Shown here piece after piece: positions 24,140 to 36,523 of a DNA stretch of 64,000 nt. The position numbers and the translations under genes were made by a program. The stretch is from positions 124,001 through 188,000 of the forward strand of contig JAWPGT010000024.1 in the NCBI GenBank assembly GCA_034638255.1. Direction: 5' to 3'. The notes beneath the pieces were generated by a model that was not told where the DNA came from, ran no database searches, and saw only the letters and a list, made by a program, of their open reading frames with translations. The stretch's first letter is position 1. Each line of letters opens with the position of its first letter. Source of the stretch: Coprinus comatus. Its lineage: Eukaryota; Basidiomycota; Agaricomycetes; Agaricales; Agaricaceae.

Positions 24140-27100
24140 AGAGATTAGCCACCACGTCTAATTCTCTTCCATCTGTGTCTACTGCCCCATCTACATCATC
24201 ATATTCTATTCCTCTTCCACTCAATGCTGTACAACTCGGAGGAAATGGATCCAACTCTATCTACGCCCCCACACAAACTTCCAGTGCAGTAGCCAACTCA
24301 GAAACCGTGGATATCCTTGCCCTCATCGACTCAGGAGCAGGAGGAAACTTCATTGACCCAGCTTTGGTTAAACAACACCAATGGCCTGTCAAGAAACTCT
24401 TAAAACCCATTACTGCTTACAATGCAGATGGTACCAAAAATGGTGTTTGTTCATTCTATTCCCCATTGAACTGTACAGTTAATGGTCGACAAACAACCAT
24501 CGAAGCCAAAATAATCAGTCTCGGAAAACCTAGAATCATTTTAGGATTCCCCTGGTTACAGGAAAATAATCCAGACATCAATTGGTCTGACAGATTACTT
24601 AAATGGAGAGAAGAAGAATCAAGCGATGAGATATACCTTGATCTAATTCAAACCATTACAGATGATGACACACAACTGAACAAAATCTGCCTCGACGAGG
24701 AAGACTCAGTTGAAATCAATGTCAAAACATCATCCTCTAACACCATTGCTCAACAATTTGGTGACAAGAAACAAGACGACCCTAAGAAAGTCGTCCCTAA
24801 AGAGTTCGCCGAATTCTACAAACTCTTTGACAAGAAAGCATCAGAACGCTTTCCTCAAACCCGACCTTGGGATCATAAAATTGAACTCGAAGATTCATTC
24901 GAAGCTCGTTCAATTAAACCATATCGGTTATCACCTCTAGAAGAGAAGGAACTCGACACCTTCTTAAAAGAGAATCTTGAAAAAGGTTACATTCGACCTT
25001 CAAAATCACCTATGGCCTCCCCTTTCTTCTTTGTAGGAAAGAAAGATGGAAAACTACGGCCCTGTCAAGATTACAGATATCTAAATCAACACACTATCAA
25101 AAACGCATATCCCATTCCCCTCATCTCATCAATACTCGACAAATTGAGAGATTCGAAATGGTTCACAAAACTCGATGTTCGTCTAGGATATAACAATATC
25201 CGTATAAAAGATGGAGATCAATGGAAAGGAGCCTTTAAAACAACTAAAGGACTCTTCGAACCCACAGTCATGTTCTTCGGAATGTGCAACTCGCCAGCTA
25301 CCTTCCAAGCAATGATGGACTCATTGTTTAGAAAGCTGATAGACGACGGAGAAGTCATCGTCTATATGGATGATATCCTCATTCATGCCAAAACAAAAGA
25401 GGAACTTCGCTGTATTACTAAAGAAGTACTACGAATCCTCCTAAAGAACGATCTATTCCTCAAAACAGAGAAATGTGAATTCGAAAAACAACACCTCGAG
25501 TATCTCGGTGTAATCATCACCCCCAACAACGTCGCCATGGACCCCGCAAAATTACAAGGCATCCAACAATGGCCCGTACCAAAATCCGTACGAGACGTTC
25601 GCAAATTCATTGGATTTTGCAACTTCTATCGCAAATTCATTCGAAAACTACTCCGACCTCGCACATCCGCTTAACGCTCTTATGTCTAATACTAAAGTAT
25701 TTGATTGGACATCCGAATGCCAGTCTTCATTTGAAGATCTGAAAGCGCGATTTCTCACACAGCCCATCCTCACAGTTGCTGATCAAACTAAACCGTTTGA
25801 AATAGAATGCGACGCATCTCTATACGCAACAGGAGCTGTCCTACTACAACGAGACACAAATGGAGTCAAGCACCCAGTTGCTTATCACAGCCGAAGTTTC
25901 AATCCCGCTGAACGCAATTATCATTGCTCGGAACAAGAATTCCTCGCAATAATTCGCGCACTCACCGAGTGGAGACACTACTTCGAAGGATCACCACACA
26001 AAACTATTGTCTGGTCTGATCACGAGAACCTCAAACGTTGGAAAAATCCTCAAGATCTCAACCGACGACAAGCCCGCTGGACAGCATATATGCAACGATT
26101 TAACGTTGAAATTCGACATATACCCGGCAAGAAAAATGGTCCCGCTGATCATCTATCCCGAAGACCTGATCACGTACCTATCGGAGACGATAATCATGAC
26201 GTAACTGCACTACCCCCGTCATTATTCTCCACAGATTCACAAGAAACGTCACTCTGCATTATTGATGACCTCATCGGTCAGAAAATAAAAGACGTCACTC
26301 AGCAATGGTCTTCGTCTATTCCTGAAACACACGTCATCGATGACGATGGTTTCCTCCGCTACCAGAATAAGATTGTCATCCCAGATGATCTTCTTCTTAG
26401 ACGATCCCTCTTACAAAGAGTACACGACCATATCACCGCTGGACATCCAGGAATTACAGAAACTTTATGCAAACTAAAGCAATACTGTTACTGGCCCGGT
26501 ATGAACTCGTTCGTACACAACTACGTTCAAGGTTGTGGAACTTGTCAACAATACAAGATCAACCGCCACCCACTCAAAGCACCTTTACAACCCATAAAAG
26601 GACCCGCTTCCATCCGTCCATTCACCCAAATCTCCATGGACATGATAACGGATCTACCTCCAGACGGCCCCTATGACTCTATATTGTCCATAGTGGACCA
26701 TGGACTTACAAAGGGGATATTAATTATTCCTACTGCGAAAACAGCCACAGCCGATGACATAGCCGAGCTATTGATAGAACGGTTATTCGCCAAATTCGGA
26801 ACTCCCGAAAAGGTTATCTCAGATCGAGGACCCCAATTCATCGCCAAGTCAATGCAAGAATTCTATTCAAAACTAAATATAGAACCGGCATACTCGACCG
26901 CCTATCATCCTCAATCCGACGGATCAACCGAAAGATTCAATCAAGAGATCGAACTATTCTTATCCATCTATTGCTCTGCAAATCCCAACTCCTGGGCACG
27001 AGCACTGCCTATCCTCGAATTTACACACAATTCCCGCACCCATGCTGGTCGCACTCAAACCCCATTCGAACTAATGTATGGCTATGCACCAAAAACATTC

Positions 27101-27667
27101 CATACTACGGAAGAACCCTCAAACATCCCATCTATCTCATCCCGATTTGAGTACCTCAAGCAAACAAGAGAACAGGCTCAAGAAGCTCATGAACATATGC
27201 GTCAACTTATGGCCGCTCGATCGAACAAACCATTACCAACCCTAGAACCAGGACAACGGGTCTGGCTCGATAACAGAAATCTCCAAATCAAATACAAATC
27301 GAAGAAAATGGCACAACGCCGAGAAGGCCCCTTCAAAATTCTACGCAAAATAGGAACAACCACCTATGAGCTAGAGTTACCAATGACGTGGAGGATCCAC
27401 AACAAATTCCATATCCAACTCCTCACTCCTGTCAAAGAGAATGACGTATATGGCAAAATGTTTACAGCACCACCTCCAGACATCGTAAATGGAGAAGAAG
27501 AATATGAAGTCGAAAATATCCTTAACCACCGAGGAACACCGAGGACAAGACGGTATCTTGTTCATTGGAAAGGATACTCTTCCACGGAAGATTCTTGGGA
27601 ACCTGAATCGAATCTCACCAATTCAGGGGCAATCCTAAAAGACTATAAAGAGAGACACGGACTCTGA
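24140..27667 (+). pseudogene. Gypsy pol: protease, reverse transcriptase, RNase H, integrase, chromodomain; one frameshift
   Basis: Seen in order: aspartic protease motif [14 protein letters not shown] (about 24320); RT with [19 protein letters not shown] and the catalytic box VYMDDILIH (about 25360); then a frame change near 25650 in the thumb/RNase H linker, where NFYRKFI continues as [12 protein letters not shown] in the next frame; RNase H with FEIECDASLYATGAVL and SRSFNPAERNY; integrase zinc finger (HPGITETLCKLKQ.. CGTCQQYK), catalytic aspartates in SMDMITDLP and SDRGPQF, glutamate in STERFNQEI; then a C-terminal chromodomain (YEVENILNHRG, YLVHWKGYSSTEDSWEPE). Chromodomains of this class are known to direct integration to heterochromatin. 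Apart from the single shift the frame is intact. Confidence 0.92.
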
Positions 27668-27683
27668 CCAAATCCCCAGTTCA

Positions 27684-29014
27684 ATGCTCTACTCTCCTCC
27701 CAATACACCCATCACTACTATCGCCAATGCCACCTCCACCGTACTCCCAACCCAAACCTTGGCTCCTGCCAATGGTTCCACCACACGCATCCCTCTCCCG
27801 TATTCCCCTGACACTCAGCTTGTTCGATTCCGACTATCATGCGAAACATACATCGCTGACCTCGAATCCGTTCATCGAAACAACTCTGAACGCCGCACAC
27901 TCCTTCACACCCTTCGGGAAGACCTATCTGCTTACTTTCCTCAAAGAGCTAAGGAACTGTACCTTTGGGACACCTTGGCCCACACTTGTCAAAAACTCCA
28001 ATCGAATGGTTTTTCACAACCAGAGCATGCTAGCCTCCACCAGCTTTTCCAGGATCTTGACAGATCCCGAAATTCAAGACCTTCGCTCTTCAGCGTTAGT
28101 TTTGGACCACGATATGTTAGCACTAGCAACCTTGAGACTCGAAGGGACGGAATCCTTTCTAGAGACTCGGAAGCGACTCACACCACTCCTCAGGAACCAC
28201 TACATGCTCGAACAATGGGCCCGGAACCTGACCACTCAGGAAAGCTACTACCTGACCAACCTACTATCCCACCAAACGTTCCCAGCCAATGTCCCCAGAC
28301 CCCATACATGCCACCAATTAAATCCACACAGCGTCGGTGCCCTGCATGTAACGGACATAACCACTTCCTACCACATTGCGAAAGTTACTTCTGCAACCAC
28401 TGTAAGCAAACTGCTCCAGGCCACTATGCCAAGCATTGCTCCCGCAACAAGTACAAAGGCCTCCCTTCCAACACCATCCCGACCTCCGTTATTGAGGAGC
28501 ACTACATCCAAAACCCCTAAACTCCGCCCTGCCGATAAAACGGACAGTAACATTCTACAAGGAGATAGGACACTTTTACAACAGCAACCGACACAACGAC
28601 CAATCAATCGAGGGACAACGCGTCCTAGCATTCATGAACCACCAGAGATACGCCGCTCACGATTGACAGGACCCCGTACCCCGATTCCGACTGGATCTCG
28701 CAGTGAAAGACATCATCGATGCCATTCCCACTCTCGCCAAGCACGCCGCCGCTCACGCCAGAGTACTGGATCAAATCAAGAAGACTTTGGACGAGACTTT
28801 GGAGAAGACTACGACCCCGTCGCCGAGGCCAACATCACTGGCTCCCCTTGCAGAGACCTCTGAAGTTGAGAATGAGGACATTCCCCTTAAGGAAGGAAGT
28901 AATGTTACGAGTCCACCCAAACCACCGGCCCGTACCACCACCACCGAGGAAGACTTGTTCGCCATCTTCCCCGAACTCATTCCCAATGATGACACCATGG
29001 ACGACTCCGCTTGA
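27684..29014 (+). CDS. Extra ORF of the gypsy element with two zinc-knuckle-like motifs, reading into the 3' LTR
   Basis: Seen: between pol and the 3' LTR one frame (27684-28520) encodes a putative helical region (LHTLREDLSAYFPQRAKEL) and then CPACNGHNHFLPHC and CNHCKQTAPGHYAKHC, the second with CX2CX6HX4C spacing. After a stop at 28520, an ORF at 28703-29014 (coiled-coil-like KDIIDAIPTLAKHAAAHA, then acidic) runs 112 bases into the LTR and ends at 29014. Another open frame, 27727-28863, overlaps; I judge it a shadow because it lacks the cysteine motifs. The piece between 28520 and 28703 holds at least one further stop in the likely frame, so the original protein may be broken or spliced. Function unknown; possibly a second nucleic-acid-binding accessory protein. 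Confidence 0.5.
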
Positions 29015-29537
29015 CATACCATTCCCCGGTGACATCACAATGACATCACTATGACATCGTTATGACCTAACGTCGAACTAAGTATGAGACTCCACTTATG
29101 CTTAGAAGTATACATTTCCTCAGCTCCAGTATTAGTTATCTGTTTCGTCATTTTACTCCTGTTGACTAATCTTTCATTGTATATGGAGTAAATAGTCCCC
29201 GACCCCGATGTCTCACCTACTCCTGTTGACAGTTCTAGCATTGTGTATGGAGTAGATTATAAAGCGATGACGAGTATTAGGTTATAATTAGTTAGTAGCT
29301 ATTATTAGGTACATCCCTAGAATAGTATAAATACTCGATGTAGTAGACGATTAAAGCCTCAAGCTTTAATCTCTTCTGTTGTAGCCCTTATACATCTCTG
29401 TCTCCATACCTCTCGGTCACTAGGTTGAAAGGCCTTGAGATTGCAGCAGAGTGTTTATTGATCGCACGTTCCTACACGACTGCACTCTAGCGTTTAAGTT
29501 CCAGGAGTGTTCAGCTTAACGGTTCGTGGTCATAACA
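28903..29537 (+). repeat. 3' LTR of the gypsy element (635 bp)
   Basis: TGTTACGAG...CATAACA followed by the right target duplicate CCAAG (29538-29542). The first 112 bases overlap the end of the extra ORF. Confidence 0.92.
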
Positions 29538-31077
29538 CCAAGTAAGGGAATAAGGACAATAAAAAAAATATCATTGAAGTTGTAATAATACATGTGATAT
29601 ACTAACTTAGTCTACAGTATTAATACATTCTTATACCTTTGTATCAGAATAGAGACTGTAATAGTGAAATAAGTAATTATTAACATAAAATGGAGAGAAA
29701 AAGCGAACCTTGGATGATGTGTTACAAAGATCACATTGCAGGGAGTGTAATACTGGGCTGTTTTGTATGCGAAAATCAGCATTCGAGAGTGGTAATTAAT
29801 GTGGCTCTAACAAGCCTAGACACAAATGCATTGGACAGGGATTGAGGGACTTGTTAGATATTTAGTTGGAGAGAAATATATAAATAGCAACTTACCAAAG
29901 ATGTACATGTCGGTACATCAGTTTTGAGTGGTGTGCAGTGAAAGTGGTATTGTTCGAATGGCACCGTGTAGATGGTTTTAATGAGCCTAGGTATAACAGG
30001 AGTGCATGGATAATGAGTGACATATTAAATATTTAGTTGGGGAGGAACATATATGGTAACTCACCAGAGAGGAGTGTGTCGGCACCAGAGTTTTGGGCGG
30101 TGTGCAGTGCAGATGGTATCGTTCAAACGGCATCGTTGAGACAGTTGTAATGAGCCTAAAATCATAAGGATTAAACATGTATCAAGCAAAATATTACATA
30201 TTTAGTTAGTGACTCACCTGGGACCTAGTACCAGAGTATTGCTCACTACACCTCCAATCCTTCCCCACAGTACAATCAACTTTAGTCAGTCATGGAGGAG
30301 TTACGGGTGATCTAAATGAGCCTAGGTAAATGTCTCTATGTGAAGAAATGAGTGAGACAGCCTCAGGATACTACAGAGTGATGACATACCAATATTATTC
30401 ATGCCATACCATGAGAATTAGACCATAGCACGTGTGGCTAGGCTTGTTCGAAGCGGAAAAAAGAGCCGGTTCCAAAGAGCCAAGACGCGTGCCAAAGCGT
30501 GATGAAATGAGTACAACAGACCAAAAACATTGTATGCTTACCTTGTTCAATAAAGTGGCTGTTATAGTACAAGTACTAAACCACGCGACGCGTAACCGCC
30601 GTCATTCGAAGCAAAACGGTGAGACGATTCTAGAGAGCCTAAAAACGTGAGATTTTGTTAGGAATTGAGTGAATAGGGATGTAATGATGTGGCAGAGGTA
30701 TTATGATCTCGTGAGATTGTTGCCATTGGGATGTGACGTGGAGTGAGTGATGTGTGACAAGGAGAGTAGGATGTCACACTCATCCGCTTTTTTTGCAAAG
30801 TCCAAATTTGATAACATCAAAAGTTTCAAAACATATGTGATGATCAATAATCATTGATCAGAACAAAAACAAATAGTGTTAATAATGTAAACTAAAGTTT
30901 AACATTTTTCGTGAGCAAGTAAAGCTTGAGGATTTACTTGGTTCTATCCTTGACCTAACTTGGAACTAAAAAGCTCCTCAGAGTACCTTGGGACATTTTT
31001 CACCAAGGATGTACAAGTACAACAAGTAGTCTAAGCAACCCTAAGGTAGACCCAAGCAAATGCGCGATTTCCTGATG

Positions 31078-31833
31078 TGTTAGAAGCTGCTGCATCAACC
31101 CCAGTAGTAGATGCATTAGTGGTATCTGCGGACTTGGCATTCTTGTTACCACCACATTTCCCTCAAGTCCTCTTCTTCTTTTTGTCCTCACCAGATCCAC
31201 CCTGTTGGGTCTGACCAGAACCGGAACTGCTGCTAGATTGTTGGGGTTGTGGTTGCTGCCCTTGCGGGCGTGAACCTTGACCCTGGTTCTGGTTTTGGTT
31301 CTGATTGTGTTGTTTAGGGCCTTTGAAGCCCTTAACACCCTGAGAACAAAGAGTGTTAGCTTGACCATGAGAGTCAAGCCAAGCGAACTGGATCACCTTG
31401 GCAACGATCTGTACTGTGAGTTGGGAGAACTCAGAACTTCTGTATTGAACAAGAAGTGAAGCCTGAGTTGCATTCTATTGGTTTGGAATGCACATCAACA
31501 GCATGAGTGCACAAAGGAGGTTGGGAACCATGATGGGAGGGTTTGCAGTCTTGAGGCAGGTGAAATATGAAGTGAACATGGCGATCTCAGCAGAAGGGTC
31601 TGAAGTACTGGATAACCTAAAGCTGTCCACTTTAGCCTACACCTCGAATGCAGTCCCTGCATTAAATGTACCATATGTCTGTTGCAGATGTTCCCAGAGC
31701 TCAAAGGAGTATATTTTTCCATGATTTAGCATTTCATCTGAAATCTTTGAGTTAATCAACCCTAAGGCAAAAGCCTCAGTGTTGTTAAACTTAGTCTGTT
31801 CCTCTTCGGTAATCTCATATCTAGTGCCAGTTG
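31078..31833 (-). pseudogene. Copia-2 gag, upstream part
   Basis: Seen on the minus strand: NTTGTRYEITEEEQTKFNN, EAFALGLINSKISDEML, then an in-frame stop after FNAGTAFEV (near 31640), and a Gln/Asn/Ser-rich zone (KQHNQNQNQNQGQG). The alignment with copia-1 gag (ESFALGMLNSGLSDEML, FLAGAAYELYASADSF) is clear but the two are well diverged, so this is a different copia family. It abuts the inner end of the LTR at 31834 without its own N-terminus and continues beyond the TIR element at 20982. Confidence 0.65.
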
Positions 31834-32072
31834 TGTTAAAACAAGAGCATAGTGTATGAAAGATGGGTAGGTACGACTCTGGACTTACTGAGGGTGTTGG
31901 TTGTTAGTAGAAAAGGAACTGAAGTATATAATGCAGGAGTACAAGTTTATATACATATTTACAGTGGTCCGTGTGAGAATATACTGGGTCACATGATATA
32001 CATCATGAAGATATATTCATCAAGCGTGATGCCATACAAGAATGTCATGATAGAACTAATAATAGTTCAACA
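31834..32072 (-). repeat. Copia LTR (3' end of copia-1)
   Basis: Minus-strand TGTTGAACTATTATTAG...TTTTAACA, 239 bp, with GTATATAAAC box. Joined directly on its low side to the copia-2 gag. Confidence 0.8.
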
Positions 32073-32145
32073 CTCCCCTGAATACGAACATGGCAGCTAT
32101 GAAGCGCCTTATGTTGGGACCATATTATTTGAGTGCTTGGCAGCG

Positions 32146-35100
32146 CTATATGTGGGATTTAGAAAACTCCAACCCGTAATAGTTATCACGGAAGTATTCA
32201 AACTTCACACGTCCTAGATTCTTCATAAGAAGATCAGCAGGGTTCTCAGTGCCTAGGATAAAATAGAGCTGAACCTTCTTTTCATCAATTACTTGACGAA
32301 TGAAGTGGAAAATAATGTCTATGTGTTTTGATCTCTTTTCGACAGCAGGGTTTTGTGCGATAAAGAGAGAGCCTATATTGTCTCCACAAATATCCATTGG
32401 TTCATTGTTGTGTAAACCAAGTTCAGTCATTAGGCTTCTGATCCAGATGGACTGATGATTACAATCAGAAATAGCCATGTACTCAGCCTCTGTGGACGAT
32501 AATGCAATAGTCTTCTGTGATCGACTGACCCAGGCTACTGGACAGGATGCAACAGTGGACAGATAACCAGTTTGGGATCTTCGAGTAGAAGGATCACTAG
32601 CCCAATCAGAATCACTGTAAGCAATGAAGCCCTCATTACCAGAACCATCAAGCATCATTCGGTATTCCCGAGTCGCTAAGAGGTATCTGCAAATATAGAG
32701 AGCTCTACGCAAATGTTCTTCTGTAGGGTTATGAGAATGTTGACTGAGCTTAGTCACAGCGAACGAAATGTCCAGACGTGTGCCAATAGCAATGTACAAC
32801 AGTGATCCGATCACCTGTTGGTACCTAGAACAGATGGAGGAGTTGATCAGCTTGTTGTTAGGAACTGGATAGTACCCTTCTGGCAGCGGAGTTCATGCCG
32901 GCTTGGTGTCACGGTCAGAGCCAGTGATTTTAAACCTTTCCAGGATCTTTTCTAAATAAGCACATTGATCAAGATAGATCTTTCAATTAGCTCGATCTCT
33001 CCTGATGTGCATACCGAGAAATTCTTTGACTTCTCCAAGGTTGCGGCATTCCCACTTTTTCATGAACTCTCCTTTAAGCTTTTTAAGCAGGGTGGAGTCA
33101 TTTCCCATGAAAAGTACGTTGTCAATGTACACAACAGCAATGACAAACTTGCCATCTTTTCGATGATAAATATAGATACTGGCATCAGATTCACATCGCT
33201 TGAAACCTAGTTTGTCCATGGAAGATGCCATCTCCTTCCACCAGGCCAAGCCGGCTTGTTTAAGGCCGTACAATGCACGTCGTAACCTCCAGACCAAATG
33301 TTCCTTTCCCTTAAGTTTGAAACCTTCGGGTTGATCCATGTAGATTTCCTCATCCAGTTTGCCATAGAGATATGCTGTCTTTACATCAACAGACTCAATG
33401 TCCCAGTCTTCAAGGGCGGCTAGCCCAAGCAGGATTCGAGCAGACTCATATCTAACTACTGGAGAAAATAGTTTGTCAAAATCAATGCCCTCGACTTGAG
33501 AAAATCCTTTAGCAACTAGTCTAGCACGTTTGCAACCGTCACTCTTTTCATTAAAGACCCATCTATTTTTTACAGTTTTCCTTCCTTCCAGAAGTTTCAC
33601 CAACTCGTAAACTTGTTGCTTTTTCAGCACATCTAGTTCTTTGAGACAAGCTTTGTGCCAGTGTTTACGTTCCTCTGGATTCAATTTTACAAGATCACGG
33701 AATTGCTCAGGAACTGTTGTGGAACTTGCCTTTGCCAATAAAAAGTTCATCAATTCTAACCCCCCTTCCTTAGTTATCCATTGAATCTTACAATCTGCGT
33801 CTTCTTCCATTGCCTCAGGTTGTTGTTCCCTTGCATATTGCCGTGAGGCATCCTCGTGTTGTCTGCGTATTTCATCGCGATGTTCTGGGACTTCCTCGGG
33901 CGAAATAGGACATAGATCTGCTTTAGGGCGATCTCATTGATTTCGGATTCTGAAATCATGACCACGGAGACAAACTCTCCCCTGAGGTGGTAGAGGTTCA
34001 TTGTGATTATAGTCTCGTAGGATCTCAGACAGATGTGTTCTCTCCCCATAAACATTACCTTCTCTAAAAGGAACAAACTTTTCTCAGCCAGAACAGCGAG
34101 GTAAAGGTTCAACAGGTCTAGGAGGTCGCTCAGGTGATGGAGAAATGGGACAGGTGGAGTCAGATCAAGGAGCCAGGCTCGGACTCAGGTGACAAATGGG
34201 TGATCCAGGATCAGCGTATGATAACGTGTCATCATCATCTTCATCAGTGACTTCCTCAACTGTTGTTTTCCTGGGAGTTGGTTTTGTTGAAAGCAACGCG
34301 TATACACGAAGACATAATAGTTTAAGTATACGCACGAAGTGGTAGATAGTTGTGTAGTTGCGATTGGAGAGAGCAGAGTATAAGAGAACTTGATAGTTCA
34401 AGAACTGTAGAATACAGGAGCGAATGTAAACTACTTATACTAAATACTGCTGGTCCATGCTACGACAATAAGGAGTCAGGTGTCAACTACATGTAACTAA
34501 TTATACATGAAACAGGAGTCCAAATAGGAGTTGAAACACATAGGTGAAACACTAACTACAACCAATAGGAGCTTGCCATATAATGCAAAGTAAAGTGAAA
34601 CGATTAAAGTGAAACGAAATGAAAATGTCATGTGACTATCTAATAATAGTCCGTATTTTCCAACAGGTTTGCTCGGACTGGGAACAGGAGGTTTTTGAGA
34701 AGTAGATGGTCTGGGAATCGGACCTTGCGGTCTAGGCAGTAATGGTGTTCTATCACTGTCATCTTGTCGAGATGTGTCCATAGGATCATCAGGATAAAGA
34801 TCAGGTGTAGTATCCTCATCATCTTCATCAGATGCCAGAGGAGGAGGATTTATTTTGGGGTTTTTTGTAGAACTGGAGTCCTTATGTTTTTTGTGATCTG
34901 GCTTACATTTGGGATACCAGCCCTCATCGAAAATAGCTGTTTTCGCAGTATAAATAACATTTCTCTTCTGATGTTGCATAAATGTATAGTTTGCGCCAGC
35001 ATAACCAAGGAAGATCATTATTTCAGATCTGGGTGACAATTTATCATCACGCGATTCCTTAGGAATGAAAACGTAAGCTGCACAGCCAAACACATGAAGA

Positions 35101-36382
35101 CCAGATAGATCTGGCTTCTTCCCTGTTACCATTTCAGTGGGAGTTTTCCATTCAAGACATTTGATGGGAGTTCTATTATAACAATGAACTGCCGTGTTAA
35201 GGGCAAATTCCCACCAAGAATCCAGTAAGCATGCAGTAAGTTGCATGGCCTGCACCTTTTCTTGAAGTGTGCAGTTCAGTCTTTCTGCTCTACCGTTCTG
35301 CTGGTGTATATGTGGTGCAGACATCTCATGTACTATCCCTTTTGAGTGAAGGAATTCCTCAAATTGCTTAGAGACATATTCACCACCATTGTTGGTCCAG
35401 ATATGCTTAATTGTGTTACCAAATTGTTTTTCCTCAAGGCACAGAATCTTTCAAGTGCCACAAAGGCATCAGATTTGGCTTGTAAGAGGAGGATCCAGGC
35501 ATGGCTAGAATAGTCATCATAGAACGTCATTGCCCACTTGTACTTGTGATACGAGGCAATGGGGAATTCTAGAAGATCACTATGGATCAATTCTAAAAAT
35601 GTCTTCACTTGTGTTGAAGAAGGACGATGTGCATCATTGGACATTTTGCCATGAGCACAACCATCACATACTTGATGGGAGATAGGAATGTCAAACTCAG
35701 GTACTTTTTCTGAGTGTTTTGGGAGTTGTTGCAATACTTCCTTTCCAGGATGCACCAATCGACAGTGCCAAAGATCATAAACAGAAAGTTTCGATGTGCA
35801 ATAAGATAGCACCTGGTTCACAGTATAGTGACGCACCATCCTAGTGTGAACATGGTGGAGGGCATCTTCCATAACTTTAAATATTGTGATGCATGATGCA
35901 TGCATAAATATCTTTCCGTTTGAATAATAAATATTGGTTTGCTTTAGGTTTGACTCACTCCTCATTCCTTGCAGCCATAAGGTGCCAGGTGAAATGATTC
36001 TAGTGGAGAGAGACTCTAGATAATAGACTGGATATAGTGGAGTTGTTCTGACAACTTCATCTACATTGTGTTGGAAGAGAATTTTCCCATGACCTTTTAT
36101 GGTTATGAGTTTATTGCTGGCATCTCTGACACCACCAAATTCTCCTTCCTCTAACTCGATAAAGTCAGCTATATGTGGTGTGCAATTAAAGCTAGCACCT
36201 GAATCAAGGAGCCAAATAGCAGACTCTCTAGCATAATTAGGTTTATCTTTGTCTTCGCAGAAGTTGCATAAGCAATCATCAAGATGTTTTCCTGATTCGT
36301 CACCATTCTTAGGATCTTTTAAATATTTTGTTGGTAAGACAAAACAATCACAAGTTGAAACGGGAGAAGGGATCATATTCAA
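32146..36382 (-). pseudogene. Copia-1 pol: protease, integrase, reverse transcriptase, RNase H (several frame breaks)
   Basis: Seen: protease WLLDSGASFNCTPH (about 36200); integrase zinc finger HCRLVHPG..CDGCAHGK and first catalytic aspartate in IHSDLLEF; frame shift near 35330-35430; integrase end with HQQNGRAERLN (catalytic glutamate) and FGCAAYVFIP; acidic linker; solo LTR; RT with LVAKGFSQVEGIDF, VKTAYLYGKLDEEIYM and AVVYIDNVLF, in which the second catalytic aspartate of the usual YVDD box is Asn; shift near 32900; RNase H with YSDSDWASDPSTRRSQTGY and SSTEAEYMAI. The missing RT aspartate plus shifts make it inactive. Confidence 0.88.
34285..34665 (-). mobile_element. Solo LTR (381 bp) inserted in the copia-1 pol linker
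   Basis: Minus strand TGTTGGAAAATACGGAC...GCTTTCAACA, flanked by the 5-bp direct repeat GGTTT (34280-34284 and 34666-34670, plus strand). Removing it joins SPSKP to TPRKTTVEE in one frame, so the host ORF was intact here at insertion. A different LTR family from the copia-1 LTR. Confidence 0.85.
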
Positions 36383-36523
36383 AACAGGAGTACAAACAGT
36401 AGTAGATGTAGAAAGAGAACTTGTAATAGTCCAACTAATGTCCAGCAGTCCGATATGGCACTCTAGAACATGGGGTCTGATGGAGCAATTGGTTCATCCC
36501 CCCAAGCAAGCTTGGGGGCATCT

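Larger units (their letters stand above)
21275..29537 (+). mobile_element. Ty3/gypsy chromovirus LTR retrotransposon (8.26 kb), young insertion
   Basis: Seen: two almost identical LTRs, 5-bp direct repeat CCAAG at 21270-21274 and 29538-29542, and the matching empty site in the inverted relative at about 61455-61470. Order: leader with tandem repeats, gag, protease-RT-RNase H-integrase-chromodomain, extra ORF, purine-rich tract (AAGGAAGGAAG, 28890-28900) just before the 3' LTR. The order integrase after RNase H and the terminal chromodomain place it among chromoviruses. I did not recognise a clear tRNA primer-binding site after 21908. Gag and pol each carry a one-base frame break, so the element as written would not be autonomous. 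Confidence 0.95.
20983..31077 (-). mobile_element. TIR element, copy 2 (about 1.83 kb, split by a gypsy insertion)
   Basis: Seen: begins CATCAGGATTTCGCGCAT at 20983 and ends ATGCGCGATTTCCTGATG at 31077, giving TIRs of at least 18 nt with few mismatches. Flanked by TG on both sides (20981-20982 and 31078-31079); removing it restores the copia-2 gag frame (..AAS-NIV..). The gypsy element and its 5-bp duplication (21275-29542) lie within it. The two arms (20983-21274 and 29543-31077) match 59748-61748 in inverse orientation at high identity, including a shared 72-codon ORF (30432-30650). Both ends are dense in CTTGG/CCAAG words. Same module array as copy 3. Confidence 0.85.

Noticed and set aside
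27727..28863. 378-codon ORF after gypsy pol
   Set aside because: Overlaps the 27684 frame that carries Cys/His motifs; composition suggests a shadow frame, though not proven.
30432..30650. 72-codon ORF conserved between 30432-30650 (+) and 60176-60394 (-)
   Set aside because: It lies within the two TIR element copies, runs across module/spacer borders and is antisense to the module direction; conservation is explained by element identity, not coding.
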